A stretch of 64,000 nt of DNA, from the NCBI GenBank assembly GCA_038260305.1, contig JBBSNY010000019.1, forward strand, positions 1-64,000. Direction: 5' to 3'. A model generated the notes under the pieces. It was not told the DNA's origin. It ran no database searches and was given only the letters and a program-made list of their open reading frames with translations. The DNA is from CADCVQ01 sp038260305 (GTDB taxonomy: Bacteria; Actinomycetota; Thermoleophilia; Solirubrobacterales; Solirubrobacteraceae). Each line of letters opens with the position of its first letter. Position 1 is the stretch's first letter. The position numbers were made by a program, and so were the translations under genes. Below are positions 1-9,187 of this stretch, piece after piece.

Positions 1-1
1 C

Positions 2-1300
2 GAGCGCCGCGCGGCCGCCCGCCGCCGCCTGGGCGCGCGGGGCGACATCGACCGCTCGTCCCGCCCGCCGCTGCGCATCCAGCCCGAGCCTCCCGCCCCG
101 CCGGCGGCGCCCGCCGGCGCGCTCGGCGACGAGCACGAGCGTCCGATCGGCATCCGCCGCGTGCGCCGCGTCGTCACGCCCCGCGGCCAACGGACGATCG
201 TGACGCCGCCCGGAGACGTCCCCGCGGGCCCCGCCCGCGCGCGCCGATCGGTCGGCGCGCGGGTCGGCGCGATCGTCGTGCTGGCCGTCCTCGCGGCGAT
301 CATCGTCGGCCTCCTGCTGCTGTTCCAGCCGTTCGGTAGCGCTCAGGGCAAGACCGTGCGCGTGACGATCCCGCAGGGCGCCGGGGCGCGCGAGATCGGC
401 GACGAGCTGGCGGCCAAGGGGATCGTCGCCTCGGGGTTGCTGTTCAGCGTGCGTGCCGCGCTGGCGGGCAAGCGCAGCGACCTGCGATCGGGCGCGGCGA
501 CGCTGCACAAGAGCATGACCTACGGCGACGCGATCGACGCGCTCTCGAAGAAGTCCGTGATCTCCGCCGACGCCCAGATCAAGGTGACGATCCCCGAGGG
601 CCGTTCGCGCCAGGAGACCGCCGCACGGATCGGCAATACCGGGCTCAGCGGCGACTACCTCAGCGCCTCCAAGCGTTTCAGCGGTCGCCTGAACCCGTAC
701 CGCTACGGCGCGCCGAAGGGCACCCGCTCGACCGAGGGCTTCCTCTTCCCGGCGACCTACGAGCTGAAGCCGGGCGCGCCGGTCTCAGACCTCGTCGACA
801 AGCAGTTCGCCGCCTTCAAGGACAATTTCTCGAGCGTCGACCTGCGGCGCGCCAAGCGCAAGAACCTGACCGCCTACGACGTCCTCATCATCGCGTCGAT
901 GGTGGAGCGCGAGGCCCAGCTCGCGAGCGAGCGCCCGAAGATCGCGGCGGTCATCTACAACCGACTGCACGATGGCATCGCGCTCGGCATCGACGCGACG
1001 ATCCGCTACGCGCTGAACAACTGGACGCGGCCGTTGAAGGTGTCCGAGCTCGAGGCGGACGGGCCGTACAACACCCGTAAGCGCAAGGGTCTGCCGCCGA
1101 CGCCGATCGGCAACCCGGGGCTGGCGTCGATCCGCGCGGCGGCCGCTCCGGCGAAGGTCGACTACCGCTACTACGTCGTCAAGCCCGGGACGTGCGGCAA
1201 GCACGCCTTCTCGGCCTCCAACGCGCAGTTCCAGCGCGACAGCGATCGCTACAACCAGGCCCGCAACGCGGCCGGCGGCAAGTCGCCGACGACCTGCTGA
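2..1300 (+). CDS. mltG: Endolytic murein transglycosylase MltG (5' end outside window)
   Basis: MltG cleaves nascent peptidoglycan glycan strands at the outer face of the cytoplasmic membrane and so limits glycan length. The reading frame is open to the left edge. The first internal start is GTG at 161, but the upstream codons give a proline- and arginine-rich cytoplasmic tail, so the true start is probably outside the window. Counting from 161, one membrane segment lies at about residues 33-57. It is followed by a LysM-like region and the YceG/MltG catalytic domain with the conserved MVEREAQ block (catalytic Glu), the LGIDATIRYAL block, and the YNTR...GLPPTPIGNPGL block. The stop overlaps the aroE start by one base, so the two genes are translationally coupled. 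Confidence 0.93.
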   Translation, partial: ERRAAARRRLGARGDIDRSSRPPLRIQPEPPAPPAAPAGALGDEHERPIGIRRVRRVVTPRGQRTIVTPPGDVPAGPARARRSVGARVGAIVVLAVLAAIIVGLLLLFQPFGSAQGKTVRVTIPQGAGAREIGDELAAKGIVASGLLFSVRAALAGKRSDLRSGAATLHKSMTYGDAIDALSKKSVISADAQIKVTIPEGRSRQETAARIGNTGLSGDYLSASKRFSGRLNPYRYGAPKGTRSTEGFLFPATYELKPGAPVSDLVDKQFAAFKDNFSSVDLRRAKRKNLTAYDVLIIASMVEREAQLASERPKIAAVIYNRLHDGIALGIDATIRYALNNWTRPLKVSELEADGPYNTRKRKGLPPTPIGNPGLASIRAAAAPAKVDYRYYVVKPGTCGKHAFSASNAQFQRDSDRYNQARNAAGGKSPTTC

Positions 1301-2109
1301 TGGCGGCTCCCGCGCCGGCGGGCCGGTACGGGGTCCTGGGCTGGCCCGTCGGCCACAGCCGCTCGCCGGCGATGATGCGGGCCGCCGGGCTGGAGCACTA
1401 CCAGCGCCTGCCGGTCGCTCCGGCGCTCATCGACGACACCGTGCGCGCGCTCGGCGCCGCCGGCTTTCGCGGCGCGAACGTCACGATCCCGCACAAGCAG
1501 GCGGCGCTCGCGCTCGCGACGAGCGCGTCGGACGCCGCTTGTGAGATCGGTGCTGCGAACACGCTGAGCTTCGCCGCCGACGGCTCGATCGCGGCCGAGA
1601 ACACCGACGCCCCGGGCCTGATGGCGGCGCTCGGATCGCCGCCCGCCTCGGCGCTCGTGCTCGGCGCCGGCGGCAGCGCGCGGGCGGTCGTGTGGGCCCT
1701 GACGCGGGCCGGCGCGGACGTGTCGATCTGGAACCGCACGCCCGAGCGCGCGCGCGGCCTCGGCGCGCGGGTCGTGGCGCGCCCGATCGCCGCGGAGGTG
1801 CTCATCAACTGCACGAGCGTCGGGCTCGACCATACGTCCACGTTCTTCAAGGACGTCCCGCTGGCCGCCGATGCGCTCAGCGACTACGCGACCGTGGTAG
1901 ACCTGGTCTACAGAGCAGGCGGTACAGCGCTCATCCACGAGGCCGCCAGGCGAGGCGTCACCGTCGTCGACGGCCTCGAGATCCTGGTTCGCCAGGGAGC
2001 GTTGAGCTTCTCCCTCTGGACCGGCCTGCCGGCGCCGCTCGAGACGATGCGCGCCGCGGTGCGCAGTCCGCAACCAGAGGTCGATGTTGCCCGAAGCGAT
2101 TCCCCTTAA
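1300..2109 (+). CDS. aroE: Shikimate 5-dehydrogenase
   Basis: This enzyme reduces 3-dehydroshikimate to shikimate with NADPH in the cytoplasm (shikimate pathway). The 269-residue product has the usual family length. It carries the shikimate-binding GHSRSP motif (residues 18-23), NVTIPHK with catalytic Lys66, the ENTDAPG motif with the paired Asp, a GAGGSARA NADP-binding loop and NRTPERA. The C-terminal block contains the conserved QGA. The ATG at 1300 shares its A with the mltG stop, and no other start fits the N-terminal motif. Other pathway genes are at 33171 (aroC), 34365 (aroKB) and 38502 (aroQ). Confidence 0.95.
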   Translation: MAAPAPAGRYGVLGWPVGHSRSPAMMRAAGLEHYQRLPVAPALIDDTVRALGAAGFRGANVTIPHKQAALALATSASDAACEIGAANTLSFAADGSIAAENTDAPGLMAALGSPPASALVLGAGGSARAVVWALTRAGADVSIWNRTPERARGLGARVVARPIAAEVLINCTSVGLDHTSTFFKDVPLAADALSDYATVVDLVYRAGGTALIHEAARRGVTVVDGLEILVRQGALSFSLWTGLPAPLETMRAAVRSPQPEVDVARSDSP

Positions 2110-3841
2110 CGCCGCCTACCAACCAAACCCCAGCGGCATCACGAAGCCGCGGCGGGCGGGCGGGCCGGCGCGCTTCATGACCGACGTGATCGTCGATCTC
2201 GGGCTCGTCGACCGCGGACAGGTGAACGCCGCGATCGAGGAGGCCCGCAGCCAGGGCACGACGCCCGAGGCCGTGCTGCTGGAGAGCGGCGCGCTGACCT
2301 TCGAGGGCCACTCCCGCGCCGTCGCCGAGCGCCACGGCCTCGAGCATCTCGACCTGTCGATCTTCCAGCCCGACATGCAGGCCGCGAACCTCATCTCGAT
2401 CCCGGCGGCCAAGCGCTACGAGGCCGTGCCCGTCAGCTTCATCGACGATCGCACGCTGCTCGTCGCGATGGCGGATCCGGCGAACGTCCTGGCCGTCGAC
2501 GAGATGGCGCTGCTGACCGGCAAGGAGATCCGCCCGGCGGTCACGAGCCGCGAGGACATCCAGCAGCTGATCTCGCGCCTGACGCGTCTGGACGACGTCT
2601 CGACCGAGGGCTTCGAGGAGGAGGACGATGCGCCCGCGGAGGTCGTCGACCTGCGCGAGTCCGCCGACGACGCGCCGGTCATCCGGCTCGTCAACCAGAT
2701 CATCGCCCAGGCCGTCGAGCAGGGCGCGTCGGACATCCACCTCGAACCCAACGGCAGCGAGCTGCGCGTCCGCTTCCGCATCGACGGCGTTCTGACCGAG
2801 AGCGCCATGGTGCAGCGGCGGATGGTGCTCGGCGTCATCAGCCGCGTAAAGATCATGAGCGACCTCGACATCTCCGAGCGGCGTGTGCCGCAGGACGGTC
2901 GCGTCGGCCTGTCGATCGACGGCAAGCACATCGACCTGCGCGTCGTGTCGCTGCCGAGCGTGCACGGCGAGTCCGTCGTCATCCGGATCCTCGACAAGAG
3001 CTCGGTCGTCATGTCGCTGGAGAAGCTCGGCATGGCGCCGGCGGAGAAGGACCGCTTCGAGCGCGCCTTCCACCAGGCTTACGGCGCCGTGCTCGTGACC
3101 GGGCCGACCGGCTCGGGCAAGTCGACGACGCTGTACGCCGCCCTCGGCGAGCTGAACACCGTCGAGAAGAACATCATCACGATCGAGGATCCCGTCGAGT
3201 ACCAGCTCGACGGCATCACGCAGGTGCAGGTCAACACGAAGGCCGGCCTGCATTTCTCGACCGGGCTGCGCTCGATGATGCGCGCCGACCCCGACATCCT
3301 GATGGTCGGCGAGATTCGCGACCGCGAGACCGCCCAGATCGCGATCGAGTCCGCGCTGACCGGCCATCTCGTCCTCTCGACGCTGCACACCAACGACGCC
3401 GCGAGCGCGATCACGCGCCTCGTCGAGATGGGCATCGAGCCCTTCCTCGTGGCCTCGGCGATCGACTGCATCGTCGCCCAGCGCCTGGCCCGCAAGCTCT
3501 GCCAGTACTGCAAGGAGCGCCAGATCATCAGCTCCGACGTGCTGCGCGCGAACGGCATCCGCAGCCAGTTCGACATGGAGGCCTACAACGCCCAGGGCTG
3601 TCCGCGTTGCAACTACTCCGGCTACAAGGGCCGCATCGGCCTGTACGAGGTGCTCGTCGTCTCCGACGAGATCCGCAAGCTCTCGCTGGCCCGCGCTCCC
3701 GCACCGGAGATCACCGAGATCGCGGTTCGTCAGGGCATGCGGCTGCTGCGCGACGACGGCCTCGAGAAGGTCCGTCTTGGGATGACCTCGATCGCCGAGG
3801 TCACCCGTGTGACGGGTACCGGCGCCGCCGTCGTCGACTGA
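2084..3841 (+). CDS. pilB: Type IV pilus assembly ATPase PilB
   Basis: PilB is the hexameric cytoplasmic ATPase that powers pilin polymerisation. The 585-residue product has an N-terminal MshEN/T2SSE_N domain (about residues 32-150, with LGLVDRGQVNAAI and a second similar repeat), a family that can bind c-di-GMP. The ATPase core has Walker A GPTGSGKST (about 340-348), a conserved DPVEYQ segment and the Asp and His boxes. A zinc-binding tetracysteine follows, with CQYC near 473 and CPRC near 506. The ATG at 2084 is preceded by AGAGG and overlaps the end of aroE by 26 bases. pilT and pilC lie 3 to 4 kb downstream beyond ftsH, so the pilus motor genes are not one operon. Confidence 0.95.
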   Translation: MLPEAIPLNAAYQPNPSGITKPRRAGGPARFMTDVIVDLGLVDRGQVNAAIEEARSQGTTPEAVLLESGALTFEGHSRAVAERHGLEHLDLSIFQPDMQAANLISIPAAKRYEAVPVSFIDDRTLLVAMADPANVLAVDEMALLTGKEIRPAVTSREDIQQLISRLTRLDDVSTEGFEEEDDAPAEVVDLRESADDAPVIRLVNQIIAQAVEQGASDIHLEPNGSELRVRFRIDGVLTESAMVQRRMVLGVISRVKIMSDLDISERRVPQDGRVGLSIDGKHIDLRVVSLPSVHGESVVIRILDKSSVVMSLEKLGMAPAEKDRFERAFHQAYGAVLVTGPTGSGKSTTLYAALGELNTVEKNIITIEDPVEYQLDGITQVQVNTKAGLHFSTGLRSMMRADPDILMVGEIRDRETAQIAIESALTGHLVLSTLHTNDAASAITRLVEMGIEPFLVASAIDCIVAQRLARKLCQYCKERQIISSDVLRANGIRSQFDMEAYNAQGCPRCNYSGYKGRIGLYEVLVVSDEIRKLSLARAPAPEITEIAVRQGMRLLRDDGLEKVRLGMTSIAEVTRVTGTGAAVVD

Positions 3842-3890
3842 ACGACCGTCGCGCTATTCACGACGGACGGGCGGGGTGCTGGGCTCGCGG

Positions 3891-4601
3891 CTACGCCGCG
3901 CCGGCGTTCGCCTCGAGCCAGTCCGCCGCGGCCGCGGTGACCTCGTCGTCGGCCGCGTCGCCGGCGCTCAGCTCGGGCAGCCGGCGCAGGATCAGGGCGC
4001 CGCTCGTCGCGAGCGCGCGGGCACGCTGGACGTCGGGTCCGCCGCCCATCTCGGCGCCGGCGCGCTCGGCGACCTGCCACCAGTCATCGGCCAGCGAGTA
4101 GACCGTGCGCAGCTCGAGGTCCGACAGCGCGTACGCCGCCTCGGTGTACGTCGCACGCAGCTCGATCGCGGCCTTCGCGCCGGCCTCGTCGATGTGCTCG
4201 GCGAGGTTCGCGCTCAGCGCGCCGGCGGCCGCGGCCGCGGCGTCCGAGCCGTCGGCGAGCGCCGAGACGAGCTCGTGCATGAGGCCGGGGAAGGCGTCGT
4301 TGGCATCATCGCCGGCGGGCGCGCCGAAGACCTGCGTGAAGAGCGCGGCGCGGCGCTTGGCGGGCATCCGCTTGTAGCCCTTGTCCCAGAACTCGTGCAG
4401 GCGGTTGGACGCCTCGCCGGCGCCGATGTTCAAGAGCTTCTGCTGGTTGAGCTCGTTGAGGCGCTCGACGAGCTCGATGAGCGCGAGCTGCTCGAGGGTT
4501 GCCGCCGCGTAGAGCGCGCCCGCTGCGCGCACGTCGTCCTGTGCGATCTCGTCGTCGGTCCAGCCGCTGATCGCCGTCAGCTCGTCATCCCTGGTGGTCA
4601 T
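3891..4601 (-). CDS. Hypothetical helical protein
   Basis: This 236-residue protein is not recognised. It is rich in Ala, Leu and Glu, is predicted helical, and has no signal peptide, membrane segment or clear motif. The N-terminal third contains helices such as LEQLALIELVERLNELNQQKLLN. Codon position 3 is strongly G/C, as in neighbouring real genes. The ATG at 4601 is chosen over an ATG three codons upstream because a TAGGAT hexamer lies 7 bases before it, the leaderless spacing seen at many genes here. It is convergent with pilB and upstream of ftsH on the same strand direction. A function cannot be assigned. Confidence 0.7.
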   Translation of the reverse strand: MTTRDDELTAISGWTDDEIAQDDVRAAGALYAAATLEQLALIELVERLNELNQQKLLNIGAGEASNRLHEFWDKGYKRMPAKRRAALFTQVFGAPAGDDANDAFPGLMHELVSALADGSDAAAAAAGALSANLAEHIDEAGAKAAIELRATYTEAAYALSDLELRTVYSLADDWWQVAERAGAEMGGGPDVQRARALATSGALILRRLPELSAGDAADDEVTAAAADWLEANAGAA

Positions 4602-4670
4602 CACAAGCATCCTATGCGCGCGCGCACGGCGGCCGGATGCCGCAGGCGCGCCAACCTGGCGGGTTGGCGC

Positions 4671-6710
4671 TCAGTCGCGCGGCGTGTCGGCGGCGGCGTC
4701 AGCGGCCACCTCGGCCGTCGGGCCCGGCGCGAGCGCGGGCACGATCTGCTCGACGTCGACGGGGTCGCGCTGGAAGCCGGCGGCACGGTAGGCGTCGTCC
4801 TCGTCGAGCGTCTCGTGCTCGAGCAACTCCTTCGTCAGCGACTCGAGCTTGTCGCGGTTGGCCGCCAGCGCCTGCTGGGCGCGCACGTAGCAGGCCTCGA
4901 TGATGCGCCGGACCTCGCGGTCGACGAGCTGCAGGGTCTCCGCGGAGACCTGGACGGGGCCGCCGGGTCCGAAGTACTGCTCCTCGCCCGGCGCCGGGAG
5001 CACGGACACGAGGCCGATGACGTCCGACATGCCCCAGCGCCCGACCATCTGGCGCGCGATGCTCGTGACCTGCTCGAGATCGGACTCCGCGCCGGTCGTG
5101 ACGTTGCCGTAGACGAGCTCCTCGGCGGCGCGCCCGCCGAGCGCCCCGACGATGCGGCCCTCGAGGTAGCGCGCGTCGTAGCCGTAGCGGTCGGCGGAAG
5201 GCGACTGGAACGTCACGCCGAGCGCGCGCCCGCGCGGGACGATCGAGATCTTGCGGACCGGGTCGGCGCCGGGCTCGAGCATGCCGAGGACGGCGTGGCC
5301 GGCCTCGTGGTAGGCCGTGCGCTCGCGCTCCTCCATCGACAGCGTGATGCGCCGCTCGGCGCCGAGGATGATGCGTTCGAGCGCGTCGGCGAGATCGGCG
5401 GTCTTGACGCTCGTATGATCGCGGCGGGCGGCCAGCAGCGCGGCCTCGTTGACGAGGTTGCGCAGGTCCGCGCCGACCATGCCGGGCGTCGACGAGGCGA
5501 TCCGCCCGAGGTCGACGTCGTCGTCGAGCGGCACCGAGCGCGTGTGGATCTCGAGGATCGCGCGGCGCCCGTCCTTGTCGGGCGGATTGACGGTCATGCG
5601 ACGGTCGAAGCGGCCGGGGCGCAGCAGCGCCTGGTCGAGGATCTCCGGGCGGTTGGTCGCGGCGAGCACGATGACACCCTCCGAGCCCGTGAAGCCGTCC
5701 ATCTCGGTGAGGATCTGGTTCAGCGTCTGCTCGCGTTCGTCGTGGCCGCCGAAGCCGCCACCGCCGCCGCGCGCGCGGCCGATCGCGTCGAGCTCGTCGA
5801 TGAAGATGATCGCCGGCGCCTCCTTCTTGGCCTGCTCGAAGAGGTCGCGCACGCGTGACGCGCCGACGCCGACGACCATCTCGACGAACTCCGACGCGCT
5901 GAGGCTGAAGAACGGCACGTCCGCCTCACCGGCGACGGCGCGCGCGAGCAGCGTCTTGCCCGTGCCCGGGGGGCCGGACAGGAGCACGCCCTTCGGGATC
6001 GCGGCGCCGAGCTTTCGATAGCGGTCGGGGTTCTTCAGGAAGTCGACGATCTCGACGAGCTCCTCCTCGACCTCGTCGATGCCGGCGACGTCCTCGAAGC
6101 TGACGCGCGTCGAGGACGCGTCGTAGCGCTTGGCCTTCGAGCGCCCGAGGCCCCCGATCCCGCCGGCGGCCATGCTCTGGCTGCGGCGCAGGAAGTAGAT
6201 CAGCAGGCCGACGATCAGCAGCGTCGGGCCGAAGGAGATCAGCAGCGTCGCGATGAACGAGCGACCCTCGTCGATTGCGCGGGCGTTGACCTCGACCTTG
6301 TTCTTCAGCAGCAGCGCCAGCAGCGCGTCGTCCTGGGCGAAGGTCGGCCGAACGGTCTCGAAGGTCTTCTCCGGGCCCTGCTTCTCGAACTTCGTCTTGA
6401 CCTTGAACGCGCCCTGAATGACGTCGTTACGTGCGTTGACCTGCTTGACGTTGCCCGCGCCGACCTGCTCGCGGAAGAACGTGTACGGGACGTTGATGCG
6501 CTTGTCCTCGCTGGACGGGATGAGCTGGCCGAGCACGATGTTCAGGACGAGCAGCCCGAGCAGAAACCACCAGAAGCGGCGGCTTCCCGGCATCCGCGGC
6601 ATCCGCGGACGATCGGGCTCGGGGGGCTTCTCGGCGTCGCGACCACCCTCGACGCGCCAGGGACGGCTCGTCTTGTCGTCGGGTCGTGTGCGCAGGTTCG
6701 AGTCGGCCAC
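4671..6710 (-). CDS. ftsH: ATP-dependent zinc metalloprotease FtsH
   Basis: FtsH is a membrane-anchored hexameric AAA+ protease that degrades misfolded membrane proteins and short-lived regulators. The 679-residue product starts at GTG. Membrane segments lie at about 46-64 and 153-174. Walker A GPPGTGKT (246-253), Walker B IIFIDELDAIG (301-311), the arginine finger region LLRPGRFDRR and the zinc site HEAGH (468-472) are all present. The central pore loop reads EMVVGVG, where the usual sequence is EMFVGVG, so the aromatic pore residue is Val here. The C-terminus is acidic and Ala-rich. The gene is divergent from pilT with 80 bases between the two starts. A TATGAT hexamer 11 bases before the GTG is a possible -10 element. 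Confidence 0.96.
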   Translation of the reverse strand: MADSNLRTRPDDKTSRPWRVEGGRDAEKPPEPDRPRMPRMPGSRRFWWFLLGLLVLNIVLGQLIPSSEDKRINVPYTFFREQVGAGNVKQVNARNDVIQGAFKVKTKFEKQGPEKTFETVRPTFAQDDALLALLLKNKVEVNARAIDEGRSFIATLLISFGPTLLIVGLLIYFLRRSQSMAAGGIGGLGRSKAKRYDASSTRVSFEDVAGIDEVEEELVEIVDFLKNPDRYRKLGAAIPKGVLLSGPPGTGKTLLARAVAGEADVPFFSLSASEFVEMVVGVGASRVRDLFEQAKKEAPAIIFIDELDAIGRARGGGGGFGGHDEREQTLNQILTEMDGFTGSEGVIVLAATNRPEILDQALLRPGRFDRRMTVNPPDKDGRRAILEIHTRSVPLDDDVDLGRIASSTPGMVGADLRNLVNEAALLAARRDHTSVKTADLADALERIILGAERRITLSMEERERTAYHEAGHAVLGMLEPGADPVRKISIVPRGRALGVTFQSPSADRYGYDARYLEGRIVGALGGRAAEELVYGNVTTGAESDLEQVTSIARQMVGRWGMSDVIGLVSVLPAPGEEQYFGPGGPVQVSAETLQLVDREVRRIIEACYVRAQQALAANRDKLESLTKELLEHETLDEDDAYRAAGFQRDPVDVEQIVPALAPGPTAEVAADAAADTPRD

Positions 6711-6790
6711 CGGTCACAGGGATCATACGGTCGTCCAGTTCGGGGCCATTGAGGGTCGCCGAGCGAGCTGTCCCGTCGATAGCCGGAGCA

Positions 6791-7870
6791 ATGAACCTTG
6801 ACTTCGCAGACCTGCTCCTCGAGGTCATCGAGCGCAATGCGTCAGACCTGCACCTCACGGCGGGAGCCCACCCGACCGTCCGTGTTCGTGGCCGCCTGAC
6901 CCCGCTCGAGGACTACCCGGTCATGACGACCGAGATGACACGGGAGATCGTCTACTCGATCCTCTCGAACGATCAGCGTCAGCGGTTGGAGACCGACTGG
7001 CAGATCGACTTCGCGTACGCGATCCCGGGGCGGGCGCGGTTCCGCGTCAACGCCTACTACCAGCGCGCGGCGATCGGGGCGGCGTTCCGCCTGATTCCGT
7101 TCTCGATCAAGTCGCTCGACGAGCTCGGGATGCCGAGCGCGCTGCACGAGATGGCGAAGAAGCCGCGCGGCTTCGTGCTCGTCACGGGGCCGACCGGCTC
7201 GGGCAAGTCGACGACGCTGGCCGCGGTCGTCGACCAGATCAACGCGACGCGCGAAGAGCACATCATGACGATCGAGGATCCGATCGAGTTCCTCCACGGC
7301 CACAAGAAGTGCATCGTCAACCAACGCGAGATCGGCTCGGACGCGCAGTCGTTCGCGATGGGCCTGAAGGCCGCGTTGCGCCAGGATCCGGACGTCATCC
7401 TCGTCGGCGAGATGCGCGACCTCGAGACGATTCACACCGCCCTGACCGCGGCCGAGACCGGCCACCTCGTCTTCGCGACCCTGCACACGCAGGACACGCC
7501 GCAGACGATCGACCGCATCATCGACGTCTTCCCGGCGTCCCAGCAGCAGCAGGTTCGCGTCCAGCTGTCGGTCGCGCTGCAGGGCATCGTCACGCAGCAG
7601 CTGCTGCCGACCGCCGACGGCGCCGGTCGCGTCGCGGCCTGCGAGGTGCTGCTTGCGACACCGGCGATCCGCAACCTCATCCGCGAGGGCAAGACGCACC
7701 AGATCTACTCCTCGCTGCAGACCGGCGGCAACATCGGGATGCAGACGATGGACGCCGCGCTCGCGACGCTCGTGCGCTCGGGCAAGATCACCCAGCAGCT
7801 CGCCGAAGCCCGCTCCTCGACCCCGGAGGAGCTCCGCCGCCTGCTCGGCGCCGGCTCCTTCGCAATGTGA
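6791..7870 (+). CDS. pilT: Type IV pilus retraction ATPase PilT
   Basis: PilT depolymerises pilin and drives twitching. The 359-residue product has the family length and order: N-terminal PAS-like region, Walker A GPTGSGKST (133-141), the DPIEFLH segment, the Walker B/Asp box (DPDVILVGEMRD), the His box ATLHTQD, and the diagnostic C-terminal AIRNLIREGKTHQIYS motif that separates PilT from PilB and GspE. The frame extends upstream, but the ATG at 6791 is the only start that leaves a normal PilT N-terminus (MNLDFADLLLEV), and GGAG lies just before it. The stop overlaps the pilC ATG by one base. Confidence 0.96.
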   Translation: MNLDFADLLLEVIERNASDLHLTAGAHPTVRVRGRLTPLEDYPVMTTEMTREIVYSILSNDQRQRLETDWQIDFAYAIPGRARFRVNAYYQRAAIGAAFRLIPFSIKSLDELGMPSALHEMAKKPRGFVLVTGPTGSGKSTTLAAVVDQINATREEHIMTIEDPIEFLHGHKKCIVNQREIGSDAQSFAMGLKAALRQDPDVILVGEMRDLETIHTALTAAETGHLVFATLHTQDTPQTIDRIIDVFPASQQQQVRVQLSVALQGIVTQQLLPTADGAGRVAACEVLLATPAIRNLIREGKTHQIYSSLQTGGNIGMQTMDAALATLVRSGKITQQLAEARSSTPEELRRLLGAGSFAM

Positions 7871-9084
7871 TGAGCACGTTTCAGTTCCGCGCGATCGACC
7901 TCCTCGGCCAGCAGGCCAAGGGGGAGGTCGACGCCGAGTCCAAGCAGTCCGTCGCCGATCAGCTCAAGGGCAAGGGCCTGATCGTCCTCGACATCGCCGA
8001 GAAGGGGCGCGCGTCACAGCCGCTCGAGATCCCGTACTTCAACCGCATCAAGCTCGGCGACCTGGCGATCATGACCCGCCAGCTCTCGACGATGGTGTCC
8101 AGTGGCATGACGATCCTGCGGGCGCTCTATGTGCTCGAGGCGCAGACGGAGAACAAGAAGCTCGCGGCCGAGCTCGTCGAGGTGCGCAAGGACGTCGAGG
8201 CCGGACTGCCGCTGTCGGATTCCTTCGAGCGCCACCCGAAGACGTTCAACCCGTTGTTCGTCGCGATGACGCGCGCGGGGGAGACAGGCGGCGTGCTCGA
8301 GGAGTCGCTGCTGCGGATCGCCGACCAGCTCGAGAAGGAGGAGTCGCTGCGCCGCCAGGTGAAGTCGGCGATGGCCTACCCGATCGTGATCTTCACGTTC
8401 GCGCTCGCCGTCATGCTCGGCATGGTCGCCTTCATCGTGCCGGTGTTCGCCAGCGTCTTCAAGGAGCTCGGCGGGGCGAAGCTGCCGATCATGACGCAGT
8501 TCACGATGTCGATCTCCAACGCGGTGACGGGCTACTGGTACCTGCTGTTGCTCGGCACGATCCTGCTCACCGTCTTCTTCATCAAGTGGAAGAAGACGCC
8601 CAAGGGACGCAGCCTGTGGCAGCGCTTCCTGCTGCGGATCCCGTTCAAGATCGGCGACATCTTCCAGAAGGTCGCTCTCGCCCGCTGGTCGCGCACGTTC
8701 TCGGCGCTGATGGGCGCCGGCGTCCCGCTCCTGCAGGCGATCGACATCACGAAGCAGACGGCGGGCAACGTCGTCGTCGAGGAGGCGATGGACGCCGTCA
8801 CGACGAGCGTCAAGGCCGGCGGCACGATCGCCCAGCCGCTGATGGACTCGCCGGTGTTCCCGTCGATGGTCGGCCACATGGTCAAGGTCGGCGAGGAGAC
8901 GGGCGCGCTGACGACGATGCTGTCGAAGATCGGCGACTTCTACGAGGACCAGGTGGCGGCCGCGGTCAAGGCGCTGACCTCGATCCTCGAGCCGGTCATG
9001 ATCGTCTTCGTCGGTGGTGTCGTCGGCTTCATCGTCATCTCGATGTATCTGCCGCTGTTCAGCATCTACGACCAGATCAAGTAG
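7870..9084 (+). CDS. pilC: Type IV pilus inner-membrane platform protein PilC
   Basis: PilC is the membrane platform on which PilB and PilT act. The 404-residue product begins MSTFQFRAIDLLGQ and has two T2SSF domains. Each domain is a helical bundle, one around MTRQLSTMVSSGM and the other around ARWSRTFSALMGAG. Three membrane segments are visible (near residues 170-195, 215-240 and 375-400). The family signature GGVVGFIVISMYLPLF is at the C-terminus. The start is set by the one-base overlap with pilT. A strong hairpin 30 bases after the stop likely ends the transcript. Confidence 0.95.
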   Translation: MSTFQFRAIDLLGQQAKGEVDAESKQSVADQLKGKGLIVLDIAEKGRASQPLEIPYFNRIKLGDLAIMTRQLSTMVSSGMTILRALYVLEAQTENKKLAAELVEVRKDVEAGLPLSDSFERHPKTFNPLFVAMTRAGETGGVLEESLLRIADQLEKEESLRRQVKSAMAYPIVIFTFALAVMLGMVAFIVPVFASVFKELGGAKLPIMTQFTMSISNAVTGYWYLLLLGTILLTVFFIKWKKTPKGRSLWQRFLLRIPFKIGDIFQKVALARWSRTFSALMGAGVPLLQAIDITKQTAGNVVVEEAMDAVTTSVKAGGTIAQPLMDSPVFPSMVGHMVKVGEETGALTTMLSKIGDFYEDQVAAAVKALTSILEPVMIVFVGGVVGFIVISMYLPLFSIYDQIK

Positions 9085-9114
9085 CTCGTAGCTCCCGGAG
9101 GGAGGCTGTCGTTC

Positions 9115-9146
9115 GAGGACCCCGCGCCGGGACGCGCGGGGTCCTC
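9115..9146 (+). terminator. Terminator-like hairpin after pilC
   Basis: There is a perfect 12-bp stem at 9115-9126 and 9135-9146 with an 8-base loop and no T-tract. It lies between convergent pilC and the gene ending at 9188, so it could act in both directions. Confidence 0.7.
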
Positions 9147-9187
9147 GTCGCGTTGCGGCCCGGCCGGCCCGCTCGCAGGCGAAGGCC

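Noticed and set aside
1958..3388. Long minus-strand open frame (about 476 codons) opposite pilB
   Set aside because: High-GC genes often leave the antisense frame open. The translation is low-complexity Arg/Asp/Leu with no domain, and pilB on the other strand is certain.
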